Shown here: positions 14,897 through 23,836 of the stretch, in pieces
How the letters are laid out: every line of letters begins with the position of its first letter
Numbering within the stretch: position 1 is the stretch's first letter
Origin: Coriobacteriaceae bacterium
GTDB lineage: Bacteria > Actinomycetota > Coriobacteriia > Coriobacteriales > Coriobacteriaceae
Length of the DNA: 24,484 nt
NCBI GenBank assembly: GCA_902362275.1
Contig: CABIWB010000006.1
Span: forward strand, 106,474-130,957
Direction: 5' to 3'
The notes under the pieces: generated by a model
What the model was told of the DNA's origin: nothing
The model's database searches: none
What the model saw: only the letters and a program-made list of their open reading frames with translations
Position numbers and translations under genes: made by a program

Positions 14897-16406
14897 GGTA
14901 GTCCCTTCGTACACGCGGTCCCTGGTCGTCGGTGCGCAGACGCGCCGACGGGTCCGAGTTCAAATCGATTCGATTATATCCGCCGCCCGCGTTGCGAGGG
15001 CTGGGGCGCCGCGGACGACCTTGCGGAGTCGTTCGTGGGCGTGGACGAGCTGCCGGGTCGGATGCAGAACCATCCAGAACGGTAAAGCCGCCACGCGAAG
15101 GTCGTTCACCGCGCACATGGGCCACGCCGGCGGTGCTCTCGTCCATAACGGCAAAGCTCTCACGGCGGCGGTCATACTCATCGCGGCGGGCGCTCTCGTA
15201 CGAAACGCGCAGGATCAACCCGGCAAGCATAAGCGACACGATAATCGACGAACCACCATAGCTAATAAACGGCAACGGTTTGCCCGTCATGGGAAACACG
15301 TTGAGGATGCCCAGCGCGTTAATCAAAAACTGCACCGCGAGAATGACCGCGGAGCCAGACGCCATGAGCGCGCCCCGACGATCGGTCGCCTGCTCGGCAA
15401 TGCGAAACGCCGAGTAGATCAGCATCGCAAACACCAAGAAGAACAGCACGGTTCCGACAAAACCGACTTCCTCGCCAATGATGGCCAAGATGTAGTCGTT
15501 GTGCGCCTCGGGCAGATACGAGTACTTCATGGTTGAGTTGCCGATGCCACGGCCGAACAGACCGCCCGAGGCAAAGGCCATGATGGCAAGCGTGGCCTGA
15601 TAGCCGTCACCATACTCGTCGGCCCAAGGGTTCAAGGCAACCTGAATACGCACCATACGGTACGGCTCTGCGACAAGCGCAATCACGATCACGAGAATGC
15701 CGAAGATTATCACGCCGATGATAAATCTGGGGTCGAGACCCGCAAACAACGCCATACATATGAGGGTCAACAGGATGATCAGGACAGTACCGAAATCGGG
15801 CTGGATAAAGATCAGAAAGAGCGAAATGCCCAGGTAGATGCCCATCTTGCGAAGGAATTCGTTGATGTTGCCACCGGGCGAAAAGAAGCGGTCAAGCATG
15901 ATGGCCGAATACGCAATGGCAAATGGCTTTAAAAACTCGGAAGGCTGGAACTGAATGCCGGCGATGTTGAGCCAGCGCGTGGCGCCACGGCTGCCGCTGC
16001 CCACCAAGAACACCAGAAACAGTAGCCCTATCATGCCTATGAGGAAGATCCTGAGCACGTCTTCCCCAAACCAACTGTCCGGCAAAACGCGCACGATGGC
16101 AATCAGCGCCAAAACACCGACCACGGCAAACGCGGCCTGTCGACCCAGAAAAAACGTCGCCGAGCCATTCTCGTGCAGCGCCTCGACCGAAGACGCCGAG
16201 TACACCATCAGCAGGCCAAAGAACACCAAAGTAAACAGGCAGGCCATAAATATCAAACGGGGGCGCATGATACGGGCGGGAACGCCGGCAATATAGCGTT
16301 CACTAAACGTCTGCCCGCCGCGACCGGAACGCGGTGTGCTGCGCCGCGAGGAAGCACGGTCCGAGTCGGGCCTCCTCATACCTTGTCGGGGGCTCTCCTC
16401 TCTCAC
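14886..16406 (-). CDS. ftsW: FtsW, SEDS-family septal glycosyltransferase, with long tail
   Basis: Polytopic membrane enzyme that polymerises lipid II at the septum together with the class B PBP. The core has the SEDS features: RPRLIFMACLFTLVFFGLLMVYSASS as first helix, RQAAF, the FQPSEFLKP motif, and the catalytic-Asp region YLPEAHNDYILAIIGEEVGF. GKPLPFISYGGSS closes the core. About 45 polar, Arg-rich residues precede the first helix and about 105 follow the last, both predicted cytoplasmic and disordered. The C-terminal tail has two related motifs (FAVMDES and FTVLDGS). Start: GTG at 16406 with AGGGG 6 bases upstream fits best; a TTG at 16412 and an ATG at 16379 are alternatives. It begins 9 bases after the murD stop. 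Confidence 0.95.
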   Translation of the reverse strand: MREESPRQGMRRPDSDRASSRRSTPRSGRGGQTFSERYIAGVPARIMRPRLIFMACLFTLVFFGLLMVYSASSVEALHENGSATFFLGRQAAFAVVGVLALIAIVRVLPDSWFGEDVLRIFLIGMIGLLFLVFLVGSGSRGATRWLNIAGIQFQPSEFLKPFAIAYSAIMLDRFFSPGGNINEFLRKMGIYLGISLFLIFIQPDFGTVLIILLTLICMALFAGLDPRFIIGVIIFGILVIVIALVAEPYRMVRIQVALNPWADEYGDGYQATLAIMAFASGGLFGRGIGNSTMKYSYLPEAHNDYILAIIGEEVGFVGTVLFFLVFAMLIYSAFRIAEQATDRRGALMASGSAVILAVQFLINALGILNVFPMTGKPLPFISYGGSSIIVSLMLAGLILRVSYESARRDEYDRRRESFAVMDESTAGVAHVRGERPSRGGFTVLDGSASDPAARPRPRTTPQGRPRRPSPRNAGGGYNRIDLNSDPSARLRTDDQGPRVRRDYHDR

Positions 16407-16415
16407 CGGCAACCC

Positions 16416-17822
16416 CTATTCCATTTGCGATTTCGCCGCAGCGGCAAGCTGGGCCACATAGTCCTTAAACACGCGGCCGCGCTCCTCATAGCCCGAGAAC
16501 TCATCGAACGAAGAGCAGGCAGGAGAAAGTAAGATCACGTCACCACGGCTCGACAGCGAACGGGCGACGTCCACGGCGTCGCGTAGGTCATCCGCCTGGG
16601 CGATATCCACATCGCCATCGACATCGGCCTCGTCCATAGCGGCGGTAAAGCGCTCGCGCGCATCGCCAAAGCAGACGACCGAGCGCACGTTATCCATAAC
16701 AACGCGCGCGAAGTCAGTGAGCGGCGTGCCCTTATCGTGGCCGCCGAGCAGCAGGATCACGTCGTCATCGGGAAATGCCGTCAGTGCCTTCTCGACCGCA
16801 TCGGTGTTGGTCGCCTTGGAATCGTTGACGTAGCGCACGCCGTCAATCTCGCCACACGGCTCCACGCGGTGTTCGAGCGGCTGGAACGAGGCCAGACCGC
16901 GGCAGACACCATCGACATCGGCACCGACTGCCAGGGCAGCCGTGGCAGCGCACAGGGCATTGATAACATTGTGATGGCCCGAGATCTTGAGCTCGGATGT
17001 AGCGATGAGCGGGGTCTCGACGCCCTTCAGACGCACGATCATCTTGCCATCGCGTACAAAAGCGGCATCCTCACCCTCAGGCTCGTCAAAGGCAACCTTG
17101 CAGATGCGACGACCCGGCGTGTAGATGTACTCATCGAACTCGTGAATGCCGGCGTCTTCGACGTCGACAACCACCAGATCGTCATCGACCATATTGTCAA
17201 ACAGTTTGATCTTGGCAAGCGCATAGTTCTTATGGCTCTTATGCCAGCCCAAGTGGTCGGGAGTGATGTTGAGCAGCACCGCAACGCGAGGGTGGAGCTC
17301 GGTGGTTGTAGCAATCTGATAGCTCGAGAGCTCAGCCACAAACCACTCGTTGTGGGCTCGGCCGTCAATCTCGTTGATAGGCGGCTCGCCGATGTTGCCG
17401 ACAGCTACACTGGCCTCGCCGGCAGCCTTGAGCAGATAATCAGTCAGCGACGTGGTGGTCGTCTTGCCGTTGGTGCCCGTGATGGCAATCCAGTTATCGG
17501 TCGACAGGCGATAGGCAAACTCAGGCTCACCCATAATCTGGGCGGCATGCTCGCGCCCGGCCTTAAAGAAGCCCGAGAACTCCGAGATGCCCGGGCACGT
17601 CACGCATACGTCATAGGCGCCCTCGACCTGTTCGGTCCCATAGACAAACGACGCACCAGCAGCCTCGAGCGCACGCGTGGCGTCATTGGGCTCAGAGGTG
17701 CCGCCGCCATACACGGTAACGGCGTTTACGCGCTCGGGATGCGCCAGCGCCCAGCGGGCGACATCGAGACCGGACTTGCCCTGACCCAAAACGAGCAGGC
17801 TAAAGACATCAGCAAGAGGCAT
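16416..17822 (-). CDS. murD: UDP-N-acetylmuramoylalanine--D-glutamate ligase MurD
   Basis: Cytoplasmic ATP ligase that adds D-Glu to UDP-MurNAc-L-Ala. The 468 residues include the N-terminal LVLGQGKSGLDVARWAL, the ATP loop GTNGKTTTTSLTDYLL, the ELSSYQI motif that is diagnostic for MurD, LNITPDHLGWHKSHKNYALAK, EHRVEPCGEIDGVRYVNDSKATN and LLLGGHDKGTPL. It starts 9 bases after the mraY stop with only a weak ribosome site, so it is likely coupled. Confidence 0.97.
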   Translation of the reverse strand: MPLADVFSLLVLGQGKSGLDVARWALAHPERVNAVTVYGGGTSEPNDATRALEAAGASFVYGTEQVEGAYDVCVTCPGISEFSGFFKAGREHAAQIMGEPEFAYRLSTDNWIAITGTNGKTTTTSLTDYLLKAAGEASVAVGNIGEPPINEIDGRAHNEWFVAELSSYQIATTTELHPRVAVLLNITPDHLGWHKSHKNYALAKIKLFDNMVDDDLVVVDVEDAGIHEFDEYIYTPGRRICKVAFDEPEGEDAAFVRDGKMIVRLKGVETPLIATSELKISGHHNVINALCAATAALAVGADVDGVCRGLASFQPLEHRVEPCGEIDGVRYVNDSKATNTDAVEKALTAFPDDDVILLLGGHDKGTPLTDFARVVMDNVRSVVCFGDARERFTAAMDEADVDGDVDIAQADDLRDAVDVARSLSSRGDVILLSPACSSFDEFSGYEERGRVFKDYVAQLAAAAKSQME

Positions 17823-17831
17823 GAAAGACCA

Positions 17832-18851
17832 CTATCCCAACTGGAAGAACAGAGCAAGGCCAACGGCACCAAAGGCCGCAGCGATAATCCAAAAACGGAT
17901 GACGACCTTGGTCTCGGCCCAGCCCTTCTTTTCGAAATGATGATGGATGGGTGCCATAAGAAAGACGCGCTTGTGCGTAAAGTGGAAGTAGACAACCTGA
18001 ATCATGACCGACAGGGTCTCAACGATAAATAGGCCGCCGATGATGAGGGAGACGACCTCGGTGTTGGTCATGATGGACGTGCAGGCAAACGCGGCGCCCA
18101 GGGCAAGCGAGCCGGTATCGCCCATAAAGATGCTCGCCGGATAGCAGTTGAACCACAGAAAGCCCAAGCAGGCACCGGCACACGCGGTGCAGAAGATGGA
18201 CAGGTTCACGTCTCCGTGCAAAAACGCCATGGCAGCCATGGCGAGCATGGCGATCATGGAGGCGCCGCCAGCAAGACCGTCAAGGCCATCGGTCAGGTTC
18301 ACGGCATTAGAAAGACCGGCAATCATCAGCCAGCAAAAGACAATATAGAGCCACGGGAACGAATAGCCGCAGATGGTAGTCGAAAGCACGCCAAGGTCGA
18401 TCGTCAACCCACCGGGAAAACGAATCTCGGGGGCGACGCCGCACCAGTTGACGGCAAGTACCGTAAAGGTGACACAGATAATGGTTAGGCCGATCATCTT
18501 GGCATGGGGCGTCAGACCGAGCGAGCGCCCATGCGTAACGGAGGTCAGGTCGTCGATCAGGCCCAGCACGCCGGTCGCCAGCGTGGCGAGCAGCACGAGC
18601 ACGAGTTCGGTGGTGAGCTTGCCCATCAGCAGGCAGGTCAGCGAGATCGCGACGAGGATGACAACGCCACCCATGGTGGGCGTTCCCTGCTTAACCAAAT
18701 GACGCTTGGGGCCGTCGGCACGAACCTGCTGGCCGACACCCTCGACCTTGAGCAGCTTGATCCACCACGGCATGAGCAGCAGCGCAATGGCAGCGGCGAT
18801 GCCAAGCCCCAAAAAAGCCTGATACGTTGGATACGAGGGATTGCCGAACAT
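17832..18851 (-). CDS. mraY: Phospho-MurNAc-pentapeptide transferase MraY
   Basis: Integral membrane enzyme that moves phospho-MurNAc-pentapeptide onto undecaprenyl phosphate, making lipid I. The 339 residues show about ten hydrophobic helices with the family motifs GTPTMGG near residue 55, LIDDLTSVTHGRSLGL (catalytic Asp pair region), NAVNLTDGLDGLAGG, FMGDTGSLALGA and the cytoplasmic HHHFEKKGWAE loop. It starts 3 bases after the murF stop. Length is slightly under the common 320-360 range midpoint and otherwise standard. Confidence 0.97.
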   Translation of the reverse strand: MFGNPSYPTYQAFLGLGIAAAIALLLMPWWIKLLKVEGVGQQVRADGPKRHLVKQGTPTMGGVVILVAISLTCLLMGKLTTELVLVLLATLATGVLGLIDDLTSVTHGRSLGLTPHAKMIGLTIICVTFTVLAVNWCGVAPEIRFPGGLTIDLGVLSTTICGYSFPWLYIVFCWLMIAGLSNAVNLTDGLDGLAGGASMIAMLAMAAMAFLHGDVNLSIFCTACAGACLGFLWFNCYPASIFMGDTGSLALGAAFACTSIMTNTEVVSLIIGGLFIVETLSVMIQVVYFHFTHKRVFLMAPIHHHFEKKGWAETKVVIRFWIIAAAFGAVGLALFFQLG

Positions 18852-18854
18852 GGG

Positions 18855-20279
18855 CTAGCACACACCTTCCACAAAGCGGTCGAGCTCAACAAAGCGGGAA
18901 CCCTTGACCAGTACAACATCATGTTTTTCAAGCGCGCCGCCCATGCGGTCGAGCGCCTGCTGATAATCGGAGAACACCTGGATGCGGTCCTCGTCCATGC
19001 CCATCATGCGCGCAGCACCGGCCATAAGCTGGGCCAGCTCACCACCCACGCACGCCAGCATGTCGAGCTTCTCGGCGGCGGCATAGGCGCCCACGAGCTC
19101 ATGCATGCGAGGAGCCTCATCGCCCATCTCGCCCATCTCGCCCAGGATCGCCATGCGAGACCCCGTGCACGAAAGGGAGCACAGCAGATCGAGGCCAGCA
19201 GCCATGGATTCGGCACTGGCGTTATAAGAATCGTCGATGACGCGGGCACCGCTCTTGGCGCGCTTGATCTCTTGGCGGTGACCGGTGATCGTGAGGCCCC
19301 TAAAGGCAGCATCGATCTGCTCGGGTGTCACGCCCAAGCGATAGGCAACCGCGGCGGCCTTAACGGCATTAGGAACGGACTGCACGCCGGGGATGGCAAG
19401 CATGGTATCGATTGTCTCACCCTGGCCAAAATCGAGCGTAAAGACCGGACGGCCCTCGTCATCAACACGAATGTCGTGGGCACGGACCTCATCATCGTCC
19501 GAGACGCCGGCCAGCATCACGTCGATACCAGCAGGCTGGGCGAACGTATCGCGAATGAACGGCGTAAAGTCGTCCTCGCCGCCCAAAACCAGCAGCGGCA
19601 AGAAGTCGCCAGCGGCGCACATACCCTGGACAATCTCGGCCTTAGCGCGGGCGATGTTCTCGCGGCTACCCAAAATGCCGATATGAGAGGTACCAATCTT
19701 GCTCACGATGGCAAGGTTGGGATTGGCGGACTGGGACAGGCGCTCGATCTCGTGGAAATGGTTCATGCCCATCTCGAGCACCAGGACCTCGGTATCGGCC
19801 GGAGCGGAAAGCACCGTGATCGGCATGCCGATCAGGTTATTGAAATTGCCCTTGGTGGCCCAGACACGATAGCGCTTGGCGAGCACAGCGGCGAGCACGT
19901 CCTTGGTCGTCGTCTTGCCGATGGAACCGGTAATGCCAACGACCAGGCAGCCAAGCTCCAGACGGTACGTGTGCGCCAAACGCAGCAGAAACTCCTCGGG
20001 ATCATCGGTCAGCAAGATGGCACAGCCCTTGTCCTGCGCCAGCGAGACCAGCTCGGCCTCGGGCTCACGCGTCATCACGACGGCGCCGGCACCCGACTGG
20101 ACGGCACGGGAAGCAAAATCATTGCCGTCGACGTTTTCACCGGGAAAGGCGACGAAAATCGTCCCTTCCTCGACTTGGCGCGAGTCGATAACGCACCCGC
20201 GGCATACCCGATCGGCTTCTCCCGTCACGGTTCGGGCCCCTGTTGCGGCCGCGAGGTTGTTGACGGCGATCTCTATCAT
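18855..20279 (-). CDS. murF: UDP-MurNAc-tripeptide--D-Ala-D-Ala ligase MurF
   Basis: ATP-dependent ligase that adds D-Ala-D-Ala to the UDP-MurNAc-tripeptide, completing the pentapeptide. The 474 residues contain the N-terminal domain DSRQVEEGTIFVAFPGENVDGNDF, the ATP loop GITGSIGKTTTKD, LVLEMGMNHFHEIERL, and the MurF signature DDSYNASAESMAAGLDLL. MurF rather than MurE is supported by the EMGMNHFHEI and YNASAESM segments. GGGAG lies 5 bases before the start. A 127-base gap separates it from the PBP gene; murE, often found there, is missing. Confidence 0.96.
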   Translation of the reverse strand: MIEIAVNNLAAATGARTVTGEADRVCRGCVIDSRQVEEGTIFVAFPGENVDGNDFASRAVQSGAGAVVMTREPEAELVSLAQDKGCAILLTDDPEEFLLRLAHTYRLELGCLVVGITGSIGKTTTKDVLAAVLAKRYRVWATKGNFNNLIGMPITVLSAPADTEVLVLEMGMNHFHEIERLSQSANPNLAIVSKIGTSHIGILGSRENIARAKAEIVQGMCAAGDFLPLLVLGGEDDFTPFIRDTFAQPAGIDVMLAGVSDDDEVRAHDIRVDDEGRPVFTLDFGQGETIDTMLAIPGVQSVPNAVKAAAVAYRLGVTPEQIDAAFRGLTITGHRQEIKRAKSGARVIDDSYNASAESMAAGLDLLCSLSCTGSRMAILGEMGEMGDEAPRMHELVGAYAAAEKLDMLACVGGELAQLMAGAARMMGMDEDRIQVFSDYQQALDRMGGALEKHDVVLVKGSRFVELDRFVEGVC

Positions 20280-20406
20280 TGCAGCTCCCCTGTAAACCTA
20301 ATAATGCTATCGGCGTATTGTATCCCAGCGCCGCGCATGCGTGGTGCAGGGCATGTGAACACCCCTCATATGGGACAACAAACCACGCCCCAAAGATTGT
20401 AACCCC
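20280..20406 (-). other. 127-base gap between the PBP gene and murF
   Basis: No gene is visible. The minus strand holds a TACAAT box (20317-20322) that resembles a -10 element, without a good -35 at 16-18 bases, and a CGCATGCG palindrome. It is the position where murE is found in many clusters, and it may carry an internal promoter for murF and the genes downstream. Confidence 0.3.
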
Positions 20407-22272
20407 CTACTTCGTGTGCGGGATACCCAACACGTCGAGCGCATTGGCCATAATGGACTGGAACGGCACCGCAGCGGCATCTGAGCCGCTCGGCGTTCCG
20501 TCGAGCGTGATATAGCACAGCACCTTGGGCGATTGTGCCGGCGCAAAGCCCATAAAGGACGACATGTAGTTCTCCTTGAGGTAGCCGCCGTTCTCGTCGG
20601 CTCGTTCGGCCGTACCGGTCTTACCCGCCACGTCATAGCCGTCAACCGCGCCGCCAACGCCCGTTCCCTCGGACACGACCGTCTGCATGCACGATGTCAC
20701 CTGGGATGCGGCGTCCTCCGAAATCGCGCGCTCGCCTTCGCCCCAGTCCTTCTCGTCGCCTTTGCTGGACTTATAGAAGTGCGGGGTCATCATCACACCG
20801 CCGTTGGCGATGCCGCCCACGGCACGTGCGATCTCAATCGGCGAGACAGACAACGCCTGTCCAAAGCTCATCGATCCCAGCGTGGCGCCGTCATACTGGT
20901 CACGCTCCTTGACGATGCCCAGGCTCTCGCCCGGAAAATCGACACCCGAGCTGTGACCGATGCCCCACTTGTCCACATAGGCGGCAAAGTCGTCGGCACC
21001 GATCTTGCGCCCCACCAGGACAAAACCCACGTTGGACGAACGGCGCATCATCTCGCGTACATCCATGGTCATGGCATAGTCGCGCTTGTCGGCATCGGTG
21101 ACGGTATCGTCGCCCACCTTGATGCTCGCCGGCACCTCAAACGACGTACTCAATCGCACGACGCCCAAGTCGAAGCCGGCGCCCGCCACGAGCGTCTTAA
21201 AGACCGAGCCGGGCTCGTAAGCGTCGGTGACCAGGCGCAAGTTCATATCCTCGGTCTTGGCGTTTTCCAGATCGGTCTGGTCGTAGGTCGGATACGAGCA
21301 GGCTGCCAAGATCTCGCCTGTCGTAGGATCGGTGACCAGCGCCGAGCCGTTCTTGGCCTTTGTCTTCTCGACAGCCTCTGCCAGGGCATCCTCGGCCGCA
21401 CGCTGGATATTGACGTCGAGCGTCGTCACGATATCAACGCCGTCGACCGCAGCCACCTTTTTATAGGCACCGCCCGCGATATAGCTGCCGTCCCTCGCGC
21501 GCTCGCGTACGAGAGAACCGTTCGTGCCGGTCAAAAGCTTGTTGTATTGCTTTTCGAGACCCGTCAGGCCGTCGTTGTCTACATTCACTACACCCAGCAC
21601 CTGCGATGCCAGATTGCCGTATGGATATACGCGCTTCATGGCCTGCTCAAAAAGCACGCCGGGCAGGTTCTTCTTCTCCAGCGCCGCAGCATCGTCTTCG
21701 TCCACCTGGCGCTTGATATACACCCAGGTGCCATCGGACTCGACGAGCTTGCGGCAGGTCTTTTTATCGATTCCAGTTGCCTTGACCAGCGCCGACACCG
21801 TCTTGTCGACATCCTCGACAAGCTGCGGGTTCACGGCGATGTTGCGACATTCGACCGACGACGCCAGCACGTTACCGTTGCGGTCGTAGATGGTGCCGCG
21901 TTTGGCATAGAGGGTCTGCGCAAGCAGGCGGCGCGCATCGGCACGCTCACGCAGTTTATCGGCTTCGACAATTTGATAGTCGGCAAGGCGAAAGACGCCC
22001 AAGCCCAAGCCAAGCCCAATTAAGCCCATGACGGCCTTGCGGCGAGGCAGAGGCTTGCCTGTAAGCCATTCGGTCGATGAACTCTTGCGCGGCCTGGTGT
22101 TATGCACTTGAGGACCGCCCGAGCCGCGAAGTCGCGACGCCGGGTCGTTGCCACTGGACTGCCCGGCGTTGTAAGATTGCCGACCCGTTCCTTGATAACC
22201 AGAACGTCCCCGCGACGAGGGACGTCCAGAACCGCGGCCCCCATCGGAACCGCGGCGATAGTCATTTGTCAT
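20407..22272 (-). CDS. ftsI: Class B penicillin-binding protein, FtsI-type septal transpeptidase
   Basis: Septal peptidoglycan cross-linking enzyme, partner of FtsW. Of 621 residues, 1-79 form a Gly/Ser/Arg-rich cytoplasmic tail (about 16 Lys/Arg, four acidic), followed by the membrane helix (about 80-96). The pedestal domain starts near RGTIYDRNGNVLASS. The transpeptidase domain has SVFK (Ser356), the SSN triad (412-414) and KTG (551-553). No PASTA domains follow the catalytic domain, so the protein is FtsI-like rather than a PASTA-type PBP. The start ATG lies after a weak GGTAG site, 17 bases from the ftsL-like stop. Confidence 0.95.
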   Translation of the reverse strand: MTNDYRRGSDGGRGSGRPSSRGRSGYQGTGRQSYNAGQSSGNDPASRLRGSGGPQVHNTRPRKSSSTEWLTGKPLPRRKAVMGLIGLGLGLGVFRLADYQIVEADKLRERADARRLLAQTLYAKRGTIYDRNGNVLASSVECRNIAVNPQLVEDVDKTVSALVKATGIDKKTCRKLVESDGTWVYIKRQVDEDDAAALEKKNLPGVLFEQAMKRVYPYGNLASQVLGVVNVDNDGLTGLEKQYNKLLTGTNGSLVRERARDGSYIAGGAYKKVAAVDGVDIVTTLDVNIQRAAEDALAEAVEKTKAKNGSALVTDPTTGEILAACSYPTYDQTDLENAKTEDMNLRLVTDAYEPGSVFKTLVAGAGFDLGVVRLSTSFEVPASIKVGDDTVTDADKRDYAMTMDVREMMRRSSNVGFVLVGRKIGADDFAAYVDKWGIGHSSGVDFPGESLGIVKERDQYDGATLGSMSFGQALSVSPIEIARAVGGIANGGVMMTPHFYKSSKGDEKDWGEGERAISEDAASQVTSCMQTVVSEGTGVGGAVDGYDVAGKTGTAERADENGGYLKENYMSSFMGFAPAQSPKVLCYITLDGTPSGSDAAAVPFQSIMANALDVLGIPHTK

Positions 22273-22289
22273 ACTCAGCTACCGTCTTG

Positions 22290-22760
22290 CTACTGAGCGG
22301 TCGCGGTCGCGTTGGCGCCCGCGGCTGCATCCTGCGAAAAGTCAAGTGTAACGCTCTCGCTGGGCTCCACCATGCCATAAGCGCCCGCAAGGTCGCGAAT
22401 GCGTGTGTCGGCGCCATAGACCGAATGCATGACCTCCAAGTCGGAGCTCTCATCGGTCGCCTTTTCGAGCGTGTTGGTAAGCTCGGCGTTGCTGTTGAGC
22501 ACCTGGGCCGTAACGCCGGCGAGCGCCACGCGGGCGACGCCGATCGTCATGAAGATAGCCGCAATGATGCAAAACGTTTTAAGAACGCTCATGAAAACCG
22601 GGCTTACCGCCTGGTTTGCCTGACGGCCCGCGCCCGTGTAGACATCAAAGCGCGGCGTGCGCTGCTCACGGGGAGCAACGGGGGCCTGCGGCGTCTCACG
22701 ATAGGCGGGCATGGCGTTCATATCATAGGCGAGTGCTGCGCTTGAAGTGTTGTAGCCCAT
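22290..22760 (-). CDS. ftsL: FtsL-like bitopic cell division protein
   Basis: The 156-residue protein has an N-terminal polar segment (about 1-54), a single transmembrane helix (about 58-82, MSVLKTFCIIAAIFMTIGVARVAL), a short heptad-like segment (VLNSNAELTNTLEKATDESSDLEV) and an end segment RIRDLAGAYGMVEPSESVTLDF that matches the FtsL/FtsB pattern ia..lGMv.p. Position between rsmH and ftsI is the standard ftsL site. Its expected role is to form a complex with FtsQ and activate FtsW-PBP. GGAGG lies 9 bases before the start. Sequence similarity in this family is low, so the call rests on topology and location. Confidence 0.8.
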   Translation of the reverse strand: MGYNTSSAALAYDMNAMPAYRETPQAPVAPREQRTPRFDVYTGAGRQANQAVSPVFMSVLKTFCIIAAIFMTIGVARVALAGVTAQVLNSNAELTNTLEKATDESSDLEVMHSVYGADTRIRDLAGAYGMVEPSESVTLDFSQDAAAGANATATAQ

Positions 22761-22850
22761 GATATGCCGCCTCCCATCCCGAGTACGTTGGTAGTGTGTT
22801 TAAGCTTCGTTTATGGTGCGAGCGGGAGGTCCAATATCGCGCGGTCACGC

Positions 22851-23816
22851 CTACAGACGCTGTGCCACACGGATTTTGGCTGATCTCGCCCGAGGGTTGC
22901 GCTCAACCTCATCAGGCTGGGCAACCAAGGGTTTGCGGGTGATGACCTTGAGTATCGGCACGTTGCCGCACACGCACACCGGAATCTCCGGCGGACACGT
23001 GCACCCCTGGCTCATCTCCTTAAAGTGGTTCTTTACGATACGGTCCTCGAGCGAGTGATACGAGATGACACAGATACGTCCGCCCGGGTTGAGCCACCTG
23101 GTGGCGGCATCAAGCCCCCGTTCGAGCACATCGAGCTCGTGATTGACCTCGATGCGAATGGCCTGGAAACTTTTCTTGGCCGGGTGTCCACCATGCCGAC
23201 GAGCGGCAGCCGGGATACCCGCCTTGATGATCTCGACAAATTGGCCGGTGGTTTCGATCGGTTCTTGCTCGCGGCGGCGCACGATCTCGCGCGCGATCTG
23301 CGAGGCGAACTTCTCTTCGCCGTAGACGCGTAGAATCCGGGCGAGATCGTGTTCGTTATAGGTGTTGATGACCTCAGCTGCGTTTAAGGTGTTATTACCC
23401 GGATCCATCCGCATGTCCAATGGGGCGTCCTCGTTATACGAAAAGCCCCTGCCAGGGATATCGAGTTGCGGTGACGAAACGCCCAAATCGAACAGGAAGC
23501 CATCGACCCCGGGCACCTCGGCCGAGCAAAGCAGCTCGTCCAAGTCGCCGAAGTTGCCCTTCAGCAGCTGGTGCGGAACGCCGGGAACCTCGCGGTCCAG
23601 ACGGGCGCCAGCGGCCTCGAGGGCCAAGTCGTCCTGATCGACGCCGAGCAAAAGGCCCGTCTCCCCCACCTGCGCGGCCATTTTTACCGAATGGCCGGCA
23701 CCGCCAAGGGTGCAATCGCAGACAACGGAGCCGCTCTTTAGCCGCAGCGACTCAAGCACTTCGCCGAGCATGACAGGTTCATGCCGATATTCTTGTGTCA
23801 AGATCCCACGCTCCAT
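22851..23816 (-). CDS. rsmH: 16S rRNA (cytosine1402-N4)-methyltransferase RsmH
   Basis: SAM-dependent methyltransferase (formerly MraW) that modifies C1402 of 16S rRNA near the decoding site. The 321 residues begin with EYRHEPVMLGEVLESL, and have the SAM loop CTLGGAGHSVKM, FDLGVSSPQLDIPGRGFSY, DMRMDPGNN, and the C-terminal IVKNHFKEM and NPRARSAKIRVAQ segments. All family motifs are present and the length is normal. It starts 20 bases after mraZ with a weak ribosome site. 90 bases without a feature separate it from the ftsL-like gene. Confidence 0.97.
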   Translation of the reverse strand: MERGILTQEYRHEPVMLGEVLESLRLKSGSVVCDCTLGGAGHSVKMAAQVGETGLLLGVDQDDLALEAAGARLDREVPGVPHQLLKGNFGDLDELLCSAEVPGVDGFLFDLGVSSPQLDIPGRGFSYNEDAPLDMRMDPGNNTLNAAEVINTYNEHDLARILRVYGEEKFASQIAREIVRRREQEPIETTGQFVEIIKAGIPAAARRHGGHPAKKSFQAIRIEVNHELDVLERGLDAATRWLNPGGRICVISYHSLEDRIVKNHFKEMSQGCTCPPEIPVCVCGNVPILKVITRKPLVAQPDEVERNPRARSAKIRVAQRL

Positions 23817-23836
23817 CCGTTACCCGTGCCTTGCCC

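Noticed and set aside
18504..20402. Plus-strand open frame of 632 codons opposite murF and mraY
   Set aside because: Antisense shadow of well-supported genes, His/Gly/Arg-rich with no recognisable domain.
20533..22023. Plus-strand open frame of 496 codons opposite the PBP gene
   Set aside because: Antisense shadow; the minus strand has complete catalytic motifs and a correct cluster position.
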